Assembly (NCBI GenBank): GCA_049970695.1
Contig: JBMFML010000002.1
Location: 62,001-126,000 of the forward strand
Length of the DNA stretch: 64,000 bases
Direction of reading: 5' to 3'
Origin: UBA285 sp049970695
Lineage (GTDB): Archaea > Thermoproteota > Thermoprotei_A > Sulfolobales > Desulfurococcaceae
Within the stretch, counting starts at the first letter, position 1. Every line of letters begins with the position of its first letter. A program made the translations under genes and the position numbers. A model generated the notes under the pieces. The model saw only the letters and a program-made list of their open reading frames with translations. It was not told the origin of the DNA and ran no database searches. Below are positions 8,152 through 16,076 of the stretch, in pieces.

Positions 8152-8540
8152 GCGTGCACGAAGTACTTCAGCGCGTAAAGCAGCTTGTAGATGACTGCGA
8201 GGTCATTATAAGAGATGGCAGGCTTGCAGTACTGACCCGTGACGTGGATTTGGCCGAGAGAGTGCTAGAACACTCGAAGAACGTAATTGCTCAAACTAAG
8301 GGCGTTCTCGCAGAAGCCAAGAGAGTTATCGAAGCACATGATCAGCGAGAGGACAGGCTCTACAAGTACGTTAGCACGTACTATAGGATGTTGGTAATGG
8401 TTAGCATGCCCTATGCAGCGATGGTGCTTCGCGAGGTTGCTGTAATTTTAGAGAAGCACGGTCGTGGCGAAAAAGCTGGAGAGGCTAGAAGCATTGCAGG
8501 GAACTTTGAAGAGGCATCTAGCACTCTAAGACCTCAGTGA
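8148..8540 (+). CDS. Conserved hypothetical helical protein
   Basis: A 130-aa, almost entirely alpha-helical protein with long amphipathic stretches and no cysteine cluster, membrane segment or recognised catalytic motif. Its ATG overlaps the preceding gene's TGA, so it probably works with that product. The 3' end overlaps the convergent radical SAM gene by 23 bp. I do not recognise the family. Confidence 0.6.
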   Translation: MSVHEVLQRVKQLVDDCEVIIRDGRLAVLTRDVDLAERVLEHSKNVIAQTKGVLAEAKRVIEAHDQREDRLYKYVSTYYRMLVMVSMPYAAMVLREVAVILEKHGRGEKAGEARSIAGNFEEASSTLRPQ

Positions 8541-10113
8541 TAACCCCTCTGACAAACCTCGACTCTATATCCACGACTTTTACCAGCGCGCGGCAGCCAT
8601 CAAGCCTGCTCGCAGACTCGGGCCTGCTTTTGATGAATACCACGGGGCCGTGCTTCACGGGGTAGCCGTAGAGTTTGCCACGAGACTCGACTAAGTAGAC
8701 TTCAAGTTTATCACCAAGTAAGCGCCGCTTCATTGCAGTGTTGTATCTGTTAACGAGGCTCTTCAGCTCACTTAGTACTTTCCGGTCTGCAGTTTCAGGC
8801 CGAATGTTTTCAAATGCTGTTGCTGGGAGGTTTACAAACTTATAAAGCGTTATTTTCTCGACGCCAACTTCCCTGAGCTTATCAACAGCCTTCTTTGTGC
8901 ATACATAGACTTCTTCGCTTGCAAAAGGCAGGTCGTACATTAAGTAGACGTAAGGCCTGAGTCCGCTTTCTCTGAGTATTCTGCAGGCACTCAATACGTG
9001 ACTTAAATATATGGGCTTCCCGAGCACTCTTTCGTTGAACCAGTCACACCCAGTTTCGAGTCCTATGTGAACTGTTGTCCCCTTCAAGTACCTGCCCAGA
9101 ACCTTTCCAACAGACTCATTTACAAGACATGCCTTGATGTTCTCGATCATTAAAACAGCCCGCCCACTCCTCAGGTACTCGAGCGAGTATAGCGCATTCA
9201 GCAGCTCTTCAATAGCATCGACATTTGGAGGTGGATTGCATGGATCCGTTAAAATAAGGGACTCTACGAGTTCTTCGCGCATGTAGTCTAGGAAGTCGGG
9301 AGCGCTCAGAACTATTCTCCTCGCTCCATGGGCCAGAAGCCCCTCCACCTCCCTGACTATGGACTTAATAGGGCGGCTCCTCGGGTAGCCAAACATGTAG
9401 GGTACGCTGCAAAAACCGCACCCTGGCGGAATTCCAGCAGGGCAGCCTAAGCGCTTGGTTAAGACAGCGCTTCTGCAGTTATGACATTCTATGCACATGT
9501 AACCACCATGTTTCAACAGGGGTCTATAGAAGTTGCTGCACCCGCGCACGACCTCAACGTAGAACCTATAAACCTGTGGATTTTCATACGCCTCGTCAAC
9601 GCGTACCCACGGCTCGAGTAGTGCTAGTACCTCGCGAGGAGTGTATAAGTGACTCGAAGTAAGTTTCACAGCACCTTCCGAGTTTTTGTAAGCTAGTGCC
9701 GGCACAGAAGCGAGGTCTGGGCTCCTCTCAGCCAGCTTTTGCAGTAGCTTGTCAACGGGAATTTCCCCTTCACCGACAATGACGTAATCGATGTCAAGTG
9801 CTAGTAGCAGCTTTGTGTATTCAAAGCTAATGGGCCCGCCTACCACGATGTTTCCTTTAAAGCCGCTTTTGCGTAGCCTAGATGTGAGCCTGCTTAAGGC
9901 TCCAAAATCCCCACTCATGGCCGAAATCATGACCACGTCGAATTCTCGTAGCCTAGTAACATTGGTCACAGCTTTTTCGTAGGGTAGTAGGACCGTTTCT
10001 CCGTGCTTCTCTGCTACCCCGGCAACATGTCTGGGGCCAGCGCCCACAACGTCGAATGTAGCATACCTCGAGCCGAAACCCCTTGCCAGCGCGTCTACTA
10101 CAGCTATTTTCAA
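8518..10113 (-). CDS. B12-binding-domain radical SAM protein (COG1031-like)
   Basis: A 531-aa protein. The N-terminal half is a Rossmann-like cobalamin-binding-type domain (VVGGPISFEYTKLLLALDIDYVIVGEGE). The radical SAM core carries CPAGIPPGCGFCSVPYMFG, a CX7CX2C variant of the CX3CX2C cluster motif seen in COG1031-type proteins. An additional cluster, CIECHNC, lies about 25 residues earlier and could bind another iron-sulfur centre. The last 70 residues form a small beta-rich, TRAM-like tail. The substrate is unknown; RNA modification or methylation is possible. The gene is convergent with the 8148-8540 gene and divergent from the DUF47 gene. Confidence 0.8.
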   Translation of the reverse strand: MKIAVVDALARGFGSRYATFDVVGAGPRHVAGVAEKHGETVLLPYEKAVTNVTRLREFDVVMISAMSGDFGALSRLTSRLRKSGFKGNIVVGGPISFEYTKLLLALDIDYVIVGEGEIPVDKLLQKLAERSPDLASVPALAYKNSEGAVKLTSSHLYTPREVLALLEPWVRVDEAYENPQVYRFYVEVVRGCSNFYRPLLKHGGYMCIECHNCRSAVLTKRLGCPAGIPPGCGFCSVPYMFGYPRSRPIKSIVREVEGLLAHGARRIVLSAPDFLDYMREELVESLILTDPCNPPPNVDAIEELLNALYSLEYLRSGRAVLMIENIKACLVNESVGKVLGRYLKGTTVHIGLETGCDWFNERVLGKPIYLSHVLSACRILRESGLRPYVYLMYDLPFASEEVYVCTKKAVDKLREVGVEKITLYKFVNLPATAFENIRPETADRKVLSELKSLVNRYNTAMKRRLLGDKLEVYLVESRGKLYGYPVKHGPVVFIKSRPESASRLDGCRALVKVVDIESRFVRGVITEVLEC

Positions 10114-10137
10114 GCCAGCGTCCCTCGGTTATTGACT

Positions 10138-10148
10138 AGCTTTTTAAT
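10138..10148 (+). promoter_or_regulatory. TATA-like box of the DUF47 gene
   Basis: GCTTTTTAATA at 10138-10148 precedes the start region at 10185-10194 by about 45 bp, predicting transcription from near 10168. Confidence 0.4.
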
Positions 10149-10184
10149 ACCTCTTAGCCTCATACACTAACGTGCCGAGACTGT

Positions 10185-10859
10185 GTGGTAATGATGGAAG
10201 AAAGCAGGAGCTCACTAGTAGAACTGACGACTGTAGAGGAAATAGTCAACATGAGTAGAATCTTAAGAGACGAAATAGAGGCCTTAGAAGAAATGCTAGA
10301 TGCCTACAATAAAGGAGAATTACGTGAAATCTCAAGACTCTACGAGAGGGTTAGAAGCCTTAAAAATAGAGGCGAAGAGCTGAAGGTAAGAGTACTGGAG
10401 TACCTCGTAAAGAGCTACGAAGTAGTCATGTACTCCTCGAACTACGTGAACATAGTCAAGCTCCTGGAAGGAGCCCTTCAGCAATTAGATGGAGCAGCCT
10501 ACAGAATCCTCCTTGCAAAAGAAAACAAGGTGGACATTGATAGCGAGACATTAGAGCTATTCAGGAAGGTACTTAAATTCGAAAAAGACCAAGCAACGCA
10601 CCTCGAAAACTCTGTCTCAAAGCTCACAGTTGCGCCGAAAACTTCTCTAGAGGACCTAACAATGATCAGCAAAATTGAAGAAGAAATAGACATGGTCTTT
10701 AGAAGAGGATTGCTGGAGATCTACAATAAGCACTCAAATCACATAGCTGCGCTACTCGTACTAAAAGACGTCCTCGAACACATCGAAAATGCGAGCGACT
10801 TTATGAAGCTGGCTGGTGAAGAAGTACGATATTTAGCACTCGTGAGAATAGCAGCCTAA
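10185..10859 (+). CDS. DUF47/PhoU-like helical-bundle protein
   Basis: A 224-aa all-helical protein ending in a PhoU/DUF47-type helix (VLKDVLEHIENASDFMKLAGEEV) with the conserved acidic E-x-x-x-D metal-binding pattern. Family members bind metal clusters and are usually linked to phosphate transporters; here there is no pit or pst gene nearby, so phosphate regulation is only a family inference. Starts at GTG 10185, ATG 10191 or ATG 10194 are all possible. The endA gene follows after 35 bp on the same strand. Confidence 0.7.
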   Translation: MVMMEESRSSLVELTTVEEIVNMSRILRDEIEALEEMLDAYNKGELREISRLYERVRSLKNRGEELKVRVLEYLVKSYEVVMYSSNYVNIVKLLEGALQQLDGAAYRILLAKENKVDIDSETLELFRKVLKFEKDQATHLENSVSKLTVAPKTSLEDLTMISKIEEEIDMVFRRGLLEIYNKHSNHIAALLVLKDVLEHIENASDFMKLAGEEVRYLALVRIAA

Positions 10860-10894
10860 GTCTAAGTACCTCCAGCAAAGCCTGTACAGCTTAC

Positions 10895-11416
10895 TTGCTC
10901 TACAACCGGGTAGTAGTTTTTGATTACGAGTGCGCTAACGCACTCTACTGGAATGGATATTACGGCAATTTTCTCGGAGTCAGCAAGCCCAGGTCTAAAG
11001 ACATCAAAGCCCCGCTTGAACTATCACTAATCGAGGCGCTCTATCTGCTTGAAAAAGACCTACTGCGCGTCTTCAAAGGAAATGCCGAGCTCTCGGCAAA
11101 GGATCTTTACGAGCTGGGGGCTTCTCAAATCGAGAGGTTTAAAGCTCTATACGACGTCTACATAGACCTAAGGAAGCGCGGATTTGTAGTTAGGCGTGGA
11201 CTAAAATTTGGCTGTGATTACCTGCTTTATAGGTATGGTCCTGGAGTTGACCACGCACCCTTTGGCGTGCTAGTTTATAATGCTGACGACAAAGTAGACC
11301 CGATAGAGCTCGTCAGAGCAGGCAGGTTGCTTCATTCTGTCCGCAAAAAGTTGGTTGTCGCTATCTACGACAAGGGTTATGTGAAATACAGCCTACTCGA
11401 CTGGTGGAAACCCTAA
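10895..11416 (+). CDS. endA: tRNA-splicing endonuclease subunit
   Basis: A 173-aa EndA-family protein. The C-terminal nuclease domain shows the catalytic triad context: Tyr in DYLLYRYGP, His in VDHAPF and Lys in the SVRKKL helix. It cuts bulge-helix-bulge motifs in pre-tRNA. At about 170 aa it is the single-domain form, which in Crenarchaeota works as an alpha2-beta2 enzyme with a non-catalytic partner not found in this window. One substrate, intron-bearing tRNA-Gln, is encoded at 3168-3256. The start is TTG at 10895. Confidence 0.9.
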   Translation: MLYNRVVVFDYECANALYWNGYYGNFLGVSKPRSKDIKAPLELSLIEALYLLEKDLLRVFKGNAELSAKDLYELGASQIERFKALYDVYIDLRKRGFVVRRGLKFGCDYLLYRYGPGVDHAPFGVLVYNADDKVDPIELVRAGRLLHSVRKKLVVAIYDKGYVKYSLLDWWKP

Positions 11417-11427
11417 AAGCAGGGCAC

Positions 11428-11838
11428 TTACCTCCTAATCTCGCTTATATCGTATTCCTCGAATTTCCTCATTTGCCTAAAGAGCTCTTCATCGGAAATG
11501 ACACTGCGCTTCTTTTCAAGAGCTTTAGCGCATCTGCCATCAGGTAGTAGAGCGTTGAGCTTACAAGAGGCGTATTGGCAGTCGCCGTTAATGCAATCAC
11601 CTCCCGTTAGTCTGCACTGTGCAACTCTTATCATCCTGCCTTTGAACGGCCTGTTCACCACGAACATGGCGTGCTTGCCACAGACAAAGAAGGGGCAGAG
11701 CGGATTGCACCTTTCTCCAATGGGTTGCGGAGCCACGCGTTGCTCGTGGACTCTAATGAATTCCTCTCTTGGCCGTCCGGCGTGTTGATGTGGTTCTTCA
11801 GGAAAGGGCTTGTAGGCGCTCTCTCTCCGGGGTTTCAT
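11428..11838 (-). CDS. Cysteine-rich conserved hypothetical protein
   Basis: A 136-aa basic protein with eight cysteines in two groups: CNPLCPFFVC (CX3CX4C) near the middle, then C, DC, DC, SC and RC within 35 residues (spacings X6, X4, X4, X10). The pattern suggests two structural zinc or iron-sulfur sites. The flanks are charged and probably disordered. An upstream ATG at 11871 is possible, but a TATA box (11876-11884) predicts transcription from about 11855, so the ATG at 11838 is chosen. It is convergent with endA, eleven bases away. I do not recognise a function. Confidence 0.65.
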   Translation of the reverse strand: MKPRRESAYKPFPEEPHQHAGRPREEFIRVHEQRVAPQPIGERCNPLCPFFVCGKHAMFVVNRPFKGRMIRVAQCRLTGGDCINGDCQYASCKLNALLPDGRCAKALEKKRSVISDEELFRQMRKFEEYDISEIRR

Positions 11839-11873
11839 TGCTATGCAACACCTACTCGTCGAGAGAGCCATGG

Positions 11874-11886
11874 GTTTTTATATAGG
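11874..11886 (-). promoter_or_regulatory. TATA box of the cysteine-rich protein gene
   Basis: On the minus strand CCTATATAAAAAC reads as a strong archaeal TATA box. It abuts the upstream ATG at 11871, which therefore cannot lie in the transcript; the ATG at 11838 sits about 17 nt inside it. Confidence 0.6.
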
Positions 11887-11985
11887 CTTCGCCCTTAAAA
11901 TTCAAATTCCACCAGTTTCATGGCTGCGCTTAAATGATCGCCCACGAAGCTAGGGCTTTTTGTAGAATTCGGGCACTAGAACTCG

Positions 11986-12045
11986 AGTAGTCAACCCTGC
12001 GCGGGCTCATCACAATTCAGGCCTTGTAGAGCCCTATCATCCTGG
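11986..12045 (-). ncRNA. Weak candidate C/D box sRNA
   Basis: Reading the minus strand: a degenerate C box ATGATAG (12040-12034), 13 nt, D' CTGA (12020-12017), 3-nt spacer, perfect C' GTGATGA (12013-12007), 12 nt, degenerate D TTGA (11994-11991). A TATA-like TTATTTAC near 12065-12073 is correctly spaced. The internal boxes are better than the terminal ones, the reverse of the usual pattern, so confidence is low. Confidence 0.3.
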
Positions 12046-12090
12046 TTAATTAATTAGTGTGGTAGTAAATAAGTCCTTGCCAAAGCAGTT

Positions 12091-12114
12091 ACTGTAAGAC
12101 TTCACTGTAAGACT
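12091..12114. repeat. Tandem direct repeat ACTGTAAGACT
   Basis: Two perfect 11-bp copies at 12091-12101 and 12104-12114, 13 bp apart start to start. The core AAGACT recurs in the inverted repeat about 60 bp downstream. Confidence 0.8.
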
Positions 12115-12169
12115 GGTACTAGTGGAAGAATGAAAAGTGGGTTTCGCGAGTGATTAAGCTAGAGTAAAG

Positions 12170-12189
12170 AAGACTTAATTGGAAGTCTT
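12170..12189. promoter_or_regulatory. AAGACTT inverted repeat over the promoter of the 12195 gene
   Basis: AAGACTT (12170-12176), a 6-bp spacer, then AAGTCTT (12183-12189): a perfect 7-bp dyad. The ACTTAATT part can serve as a TATA-like box about 25 bp before the start. Dyad symmetry plus upstream AAGACT copies suggest an operator; the binding protein is unknown. Confidence 0.5.
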
Positions 12190-12194
12190 GGGGG

Positions 12195-12497
12195 TTGAGG
12201 GTGTTGCTACCGCGCGGTATTGATGTCAAGAAAATGAATAGACTTGTCGAGGAGCTGAGAAAGGCGGAGCTGTGGGCAGAGAGGCACTCTTATAGCATTA
12301 GAATAATGTACAAGGGCCGCATCGTAGCAAGCCTTCACTTGTACCCGGGTTACAATGAGGCGGTACTGAAATTGTATTCTGATGAAACAAGTGTAAACGA
12401 TTACGTGTTGTCTTCCGTTAAGAGAGTGCTCGCAAGCCTCTTGCCCGAAGTAGTTGTAAGAGCCGAGGTCTTGCAGCCATTTAAGCTAGTACCTTAG
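12195..12497 (+). CDS. Conserved hypothetical protein
   Basis: A 100-aa alpha/beta protein with an N-terminal basic helix (VKKMNRLVEELRKAELWAERH), beta strands IRIMYKGRIVASLHLYP, and a C-terminal helix-strand. No catalytic motif or cysteine cluster is visible. Possible starts are TTG 12195, GTG 12201 and TTG 12204; the TATA-like element at about 12172-12179 would make GTG 12201 essentially leaderless. It overlaps the convergent Sua5 gene by 17 bp. Confidence 0.6.
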   Translation: MRVLLPRGIDVKKMNRLVEELRKAELWAERHSYSIRIMYKGRIVASLHLYPGYNEAVLKLYSDETSVNDYVLSSVKRVLASLLPEVVVRAEVLQPFKLVP

Positions 12498-13548
12498 ACG
12501 TAGAAGCCTTTCTCAACCTGTTCATAATTGTTAGTCCTAGGCCCTTTTCCTCGAAGCCTTCTACTATTGAAACATCACACGAAATATCGTCAAAGCTCCT
12601 GAGCACTTTAAATAGCCTTCTCGCTACTTCAAACAAGTTGCTGCGGGAGCCCATATCTATGACGACAACTCCCTTGTTCGCCAACTCCAAGTACTCTTTC
12701 ATGGTCTCTCTTGAAGCAGCGATACACACTTTCTTGTGATCTTTCAAGAGCTCTTCAGCTATTAGCTTGACTCTGTTGACCATGTTTTCGAGCCCGCTAA
12801 CAGGTTCGACGAGTATAATTGGCGTTTCGGGCGCGTAGTGCCTGTACTTAGTGCCAGGTGCTAGTGCTACTGGCGCCTCACCAAAACCTCTTGCAAAGGC
12901 AGGAATTTCCAGCTTAACTCCGAGAACAGCTTCTATCTGCTCCACTGGGTAAGCACCGGGCCGGAGCAGCACAGGCGGCTTTGCTAGAATATTGACTATA
13001 GTCGATTCTACTCCATACAGTGTTTCTCCCGCATCGATTATGGCGTCTACTCTTCCATACAGATCTCTAATTACGTGCTCTGCAGAAGTAGGGCTGGGTC
13101 TCCCCGCCAAGTTTGCGCTTGGAGCGGCTATTGGATAGCCTGTTTCGCGGATTAAGCCGAGAGCCACTGGGTGCGCAGGCATTCTCACGGCCACGGTGTT
13201 TAACCCCCCGCTCACAACAGGCGGTACGCGTGGATGTCTTGGAAGTATAAGCGTAAGTGGCCCCGGCCAGAAGACCTTTATGAGCTTGTAGGCGTCTTCT
13301 GGAATGTTCACAGCCACGTCTTCGAGCATGTCGAGTTCTGCTATGTGCACTATTAAGGGGTTGTCTGGAGGCCGCTCTTTAGCTTGAAAAATCCTTCTAG
13401 CAGCGTTTTCGTAAAAAGCCACAGCACCGAGCCCGTAAACGGTCTCCGTGGGAAACGCCACTAAACCACCTGAGAGGAGTATCTGAGCGGCCTTCCTGAG
13501 CACCTCGATATCCGGTGAGTAGGGGTCTGTTTTCAGTATTAGCGTCAC
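12481..13548 (-). CDS. sua5: Threonylcarbamoyl-AMP synthase Sua5
   Basis: A 355-aa two-domain Sua5. The YrdC domain (residues about 10-195) has FPTETVYGLGA, NPLIVHI and the SANLAGRPSPT nucleotide-binding strand; the C-terminal Sua5 domain begins after YRHYAPETPI. It makes threonylcarbamoyl-AMP from threonine, bicarbonate and ATP for t6A37 formation in ANN-decoding tRNAs. The GTG at 13548 is chosen because it gives MTLILKTDP, the usual family N-terminus; a frame extending to 13602 would overlap tmcA. It lies 25 bp downstream of tmcA on the same strand. Confidence 0.93.
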   Translation of the reverse strand: MTLILKTDPYSPDIEVLRKAAQILLSGGLVAFPTETVYGLGAVAFYENAARRIFQAKERPPDNPLIVHIAELDMLEDVAVNIPEDAYKLIKVFWPGPLTLILPRHPRVPPVVSGGLNTVAVRMPAHPVALGLIRETGYPIAAPSANLAGRPSPTSAEHVIRDLYGRVDAIIDAGETLYGVESTIVNILAKPPVLLRPGAYPVEQIEAVLGVKLEIPAFARGFGEAPVALAPGTKYRHYAPETPIILVEPVSGLENMVNRVKLIAEELLKDHKKVCIAASRETMKEYLELANKGVVVIDMGSRSNLFEVARRLFKVLRSFDDISCDVSIVEGFEEKGLGLTIMNRLRKASTSKVLA

Positions 13549-13573
13549 GTTAAATCCCACGCTGAGACCACTT

Positions 13574-16036
13574 TCAAGCAAAGTATGAGTAGAGGTAACC
13601 ATGGTCTGAAATTGAAACGCCGGGTTCGTAATCGCTAGGCCTTAATCCCGTGAGAAACTCGAAGTACTTACATGCTATTTCGTGCCCTTCTTCTTGTAGT
13701 ACTCTAACGGGCTCCTTCAAGATTTCATGCACCTCATCCCACGTGAGCCCCTGAAGAGCCTTTGATATTAGCAATAACTCATGAAGCCTGCTAAGTGCTG
13801 GGCGGGCTTCAGGCGCGCTCAGCCAGTAGATCTTGGCGAGCTTAAACATGAGGTCTGCGGCGGCTTCGAAGGTCATTGGACCTGTGCAGTATGTCCACAG
13901 GCGGTCGCGGGCTATGGGTGAAAGCAGCTCTGAGGGTTTTTTCGTGTAAATGTATGGATCCGTGTTCAGCATCAAGTAGGCTACTTCGGGCTCTAACTCT
14001 CTGTAATTTATTGCCAAACTGTCGATGAGCTTCAGCTTGAACTCCAGCTTAGCTATTCTCACCATCTCCTCGGTTTTGGCATTGAGAGGCTTGATCACTA
14101 GGACTGTGTATTCACCGCTAACCGGGTTTCTATCAGGGCTTATGTGGACAACGCTAAAGCCGTTCTTAAGCCAGAACCGGAGAAGCTCTTCGGTTACTCC
14201 AAAGCCCGAGCCAACCCAGTCCAAGCCGAGCTCTCTCGCTTCTTCGAACAACTTCTGCAGAGCCCAGCTACCCACACCCCTGCCCTGAACAGCTGGGTGA
14301 GTCGCAATCCTGACTATTCGCCACCCTTTGGTGCTTGCAAATTCAATGATTCTTGCGTGCTTGAGAAACCTATCGGGAATGATGTTGCCGGGTATTTTAG
14401 CGCCTTTAAGCAGCTCTCTCGCCAGCTTTTCTTCTACGGGGCCTTCTTGCGCTACTTGAATCGCGCAAACTATTTTACCACTGGCGGTCTTAACGGCTCT
14501 CACTAGGTGGTGGGGGGCATCAGCAAGCATTCCAAGATCGTCCGGCTCGTTTCTGTAGTGAGCAAGAACATATATCCCGAATAACTGCCTCAGCTCTTCT
14601 TCGTTTTCAAATAGCTTTTGTGGGTCGTACTTAACGTACACTAGTCTTTTTTGCTCGATGTCGGCGAGGTCCTTCTCGTCGAGTTCGGCTGGTTCAGCGT
14701 CTAGTAAGAGGGTTTTAAACTGCCACTCCTCGACTGGGTCATTATAGCTGTAGCGAATGGGCTCTGTCATCTCGTATTCGTAGAGCGTTATGTTTTCCAT
14801 CGACTTTAGCCTCTTTAAGAACCTTACAGAAAATCCTCGCCCAGCACCTTCGTAGCCGTGTATGGTTGTCGAGAACACAAGCCTGTTGTGAGCGTCTAGT
14901 ATTTTGTAAAGTAGTGGCACGTGTATGCCTGCCGCCTCGTCTACGACTACTATGTCGCCCTTTAGTTTTGGAATGCTAATAGGCTCCCAGTACTCGATAC
15001 TGAATCTCTCGCCCCGCAGCTCTATGATGTAGCCCTCCTTTCTAACTACATCGTACTTAAATCCCAATGCATCGAGCACTTTCATTGCAAGCATCATTAG
15101 GGACTGGACGTTACTTGGAGAAGGAGCAGTTATAAGAGCTCTGAAGCGGGGCTTTACTTTCTTGAATAGATATGCCAGCCCTGCAAGCCCTATTCCTATA
15201 GCACAGCTCTTGCCGCGCCCCCTATCGGCTATTAAGTTCAGAACTTTCTTTCCGCCTTTCTTTGGCTTCTCGTACATATTTTCAATTATCTTAATTACGT
15301 TGACTTGGTCGTTTGTCAAGGCGTGCTCATAGACTACTCTGGGAAAAAGGGTCTTCTCGGGGATCTTAATGGTTCTTCCATAAGGCTTTAGTTCGCGCTT
15401 TAACTCGAGTTTTTTAATTACTTCGTCATTGTCGGCATCATAAATGGCTATTCCATCGTGGTCCAGAAGCTTCTTTTTAAACCACGTGATGAAGATGTGT
15501 CGTGGCTCAGGAAACTGCGGGACAGTGAGGGTCTCCTTGAACAGCGTTTTGAAGGTATCCCACTCGCTCCATGGTGGTGTTAGGAATATTAGTAGCCCAC
15601 CCCCTTCAACTATTCCAATTAGCCTGCCCACGTCATTAGGCTTAAGGTCTTTCGTCAAGTCCATGACGAGAAATTGAAAGGTCGTGCCCAAGTATTTCTC
15701 GCTCTTCTCGTAAACCGCGTACTCGAACTCTACTCCCTTTAATGCCGAGACTCTGTCCTCGAAAACCTCGCGCATTCGAATAGCTTCTGGAAACTCGTCG
15801 TGGTAGACGTAAAGCCCCTTAAGCTTGCTGTTTCTGGTGTTCACGCTCCTTGCGTACTTCTTAGAGTAATATTCGATAACTCTGGCAGCTAAAAACCCCA
15901 GCTTCTCTGGCTCTGAGCCCGAGATTACTAAGAGAACTCTCACTCTGGCCTCGATTAGGCGCTTGGCTATTTTTCCGAGGTCTGCTAGCATTCGGGAAAA
16001 GCGTGCAGGAGTTGCAGTCTTTTTGCGAGAGCTCAA
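13574..16036 (-). CDS. tmcA: tRNA(Met) cytidine acetyltransferase TmcA
   Basis: An 820-aa archaeal TmcA/NAT10-type protein. In order: N-terminal DUF1726-like domain, an RecA-like helicase module with Walker A (DRGRGKS) and Walker B (DIVVVDEAAGI), then a GNAT acetyltransferase domain with the acetyl-CoA loop VQGRGVGSWALQKL, and a C-terminal helical tRNA-binding tail. It forms N4-acetylcytidine on tRNA and, in hyperthermophilic archaea, at many RNA sites. The start is TTG at 16036. It is the middle of a VAT-tmcA-sua5 minus-strand run. Confidence 0.93.
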   Translation of the reverse strand: MSSRKKTATPARFSRMLADLGKIAKRLIEARVRVLLVISGSEPEKLGFLAARVIEYYSKKYARSVNTRNSKLKGLYVYHDEFPEAIRMREVFEDRVSALKGVEFEYAVYEKSEKYLGTTFQFLVMDLTKDLKPNDVGRLIGIVEGGGLLIFLTPPWSEWDTFKTLFKETLTVPQFPEPRHIFITWFKKKLLDHDGIAIYDADNDEVIKKLELKRELKPYGRTIKIPEKTLFPRVVYEHALTNDQVNVIKIIENMYEKPKKGGKKVLNLIADRGRGKSCAIGIGLAGLAYLFKKVKPRFRALITAPSPSNVQSLMMLAMKVLDALGFKYDVVRKEGYIIELRGERFSIEYWEPISIPKLKGDIVVVDEAAGIHVPLLYKILDAHNRLVFSTTIHGYEGAGRGFSVRFLKRLKSMENITLYEYEMTEPIRYSYNDPVEEWQFKTLLLDAEPAELDEKDLADIEQKRLVYVKYDPQKLFENEEELRQLFGIYVLAHYRNEPDDLGMLADAPHHLVRAVKTASGKIVCAIQVAQEGPVEEKLARELLKGAKIPGNIIPDRFLKHARIIEFASTKGWRIVRIATHPAVQGRGVGSWALQKLFEEARELGLDWVGSGFGVTEELLRFWLKNGFSVVHISPDRNPVSGEYTVLVIKPLNAKTEEMVRIAKLEFKLKLIDSLAINYRELEPEVAYLMLNTDPYIYTKKPSELLSPIARDRLWTYCTGPMTFEAAADLMFKLAKIYWLSAPEARPALSRLHELLLISKALQGLTWDEVHEILKEPVRVLQEEGHEIACKYFEFLTGLRPSDYEPGVSISDHGYLYSYFA

Positions 16037-16050
16037 TAATGATCCCAGGC

Positions 16051-16070
16051 CGAGCAGACATTATTGCTCG
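16051..16070. other. Hairpin between VAT and tmcA
   Basis: CGAGCA (16051-16056) and TGCTCG (16065-16070) form a perfect 6-bp stem with an 8-nt loop in the 40-bp gap. It could be an RNA processing or attenuation element; there is no T-run, so a terminator is unlikely. Confidence 0.35.
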
Positions 16071-16076
16071 ACTCTG

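Larger units (their letters stand above)
11887..12194. other. Intergenic region with reiterated AAGACT motifs and a possible sRNA
   Basis: This gene-free stretch between two divergent genes contains a weak C/D sRNA candidate (about 11986-12045, minus strand), a tandem direct repeat at 12091-12114 and an inverted repeat at 12170-12189. I see no protein-coding frame with plausible composition. Confidence 0.6.

Noticed and set aside
11498..11898. Two plus-strand frames opposite the cysteine-rich gene
   Set aside because: They are shadows of a well-supported minus-strand gene with its own TATA box.
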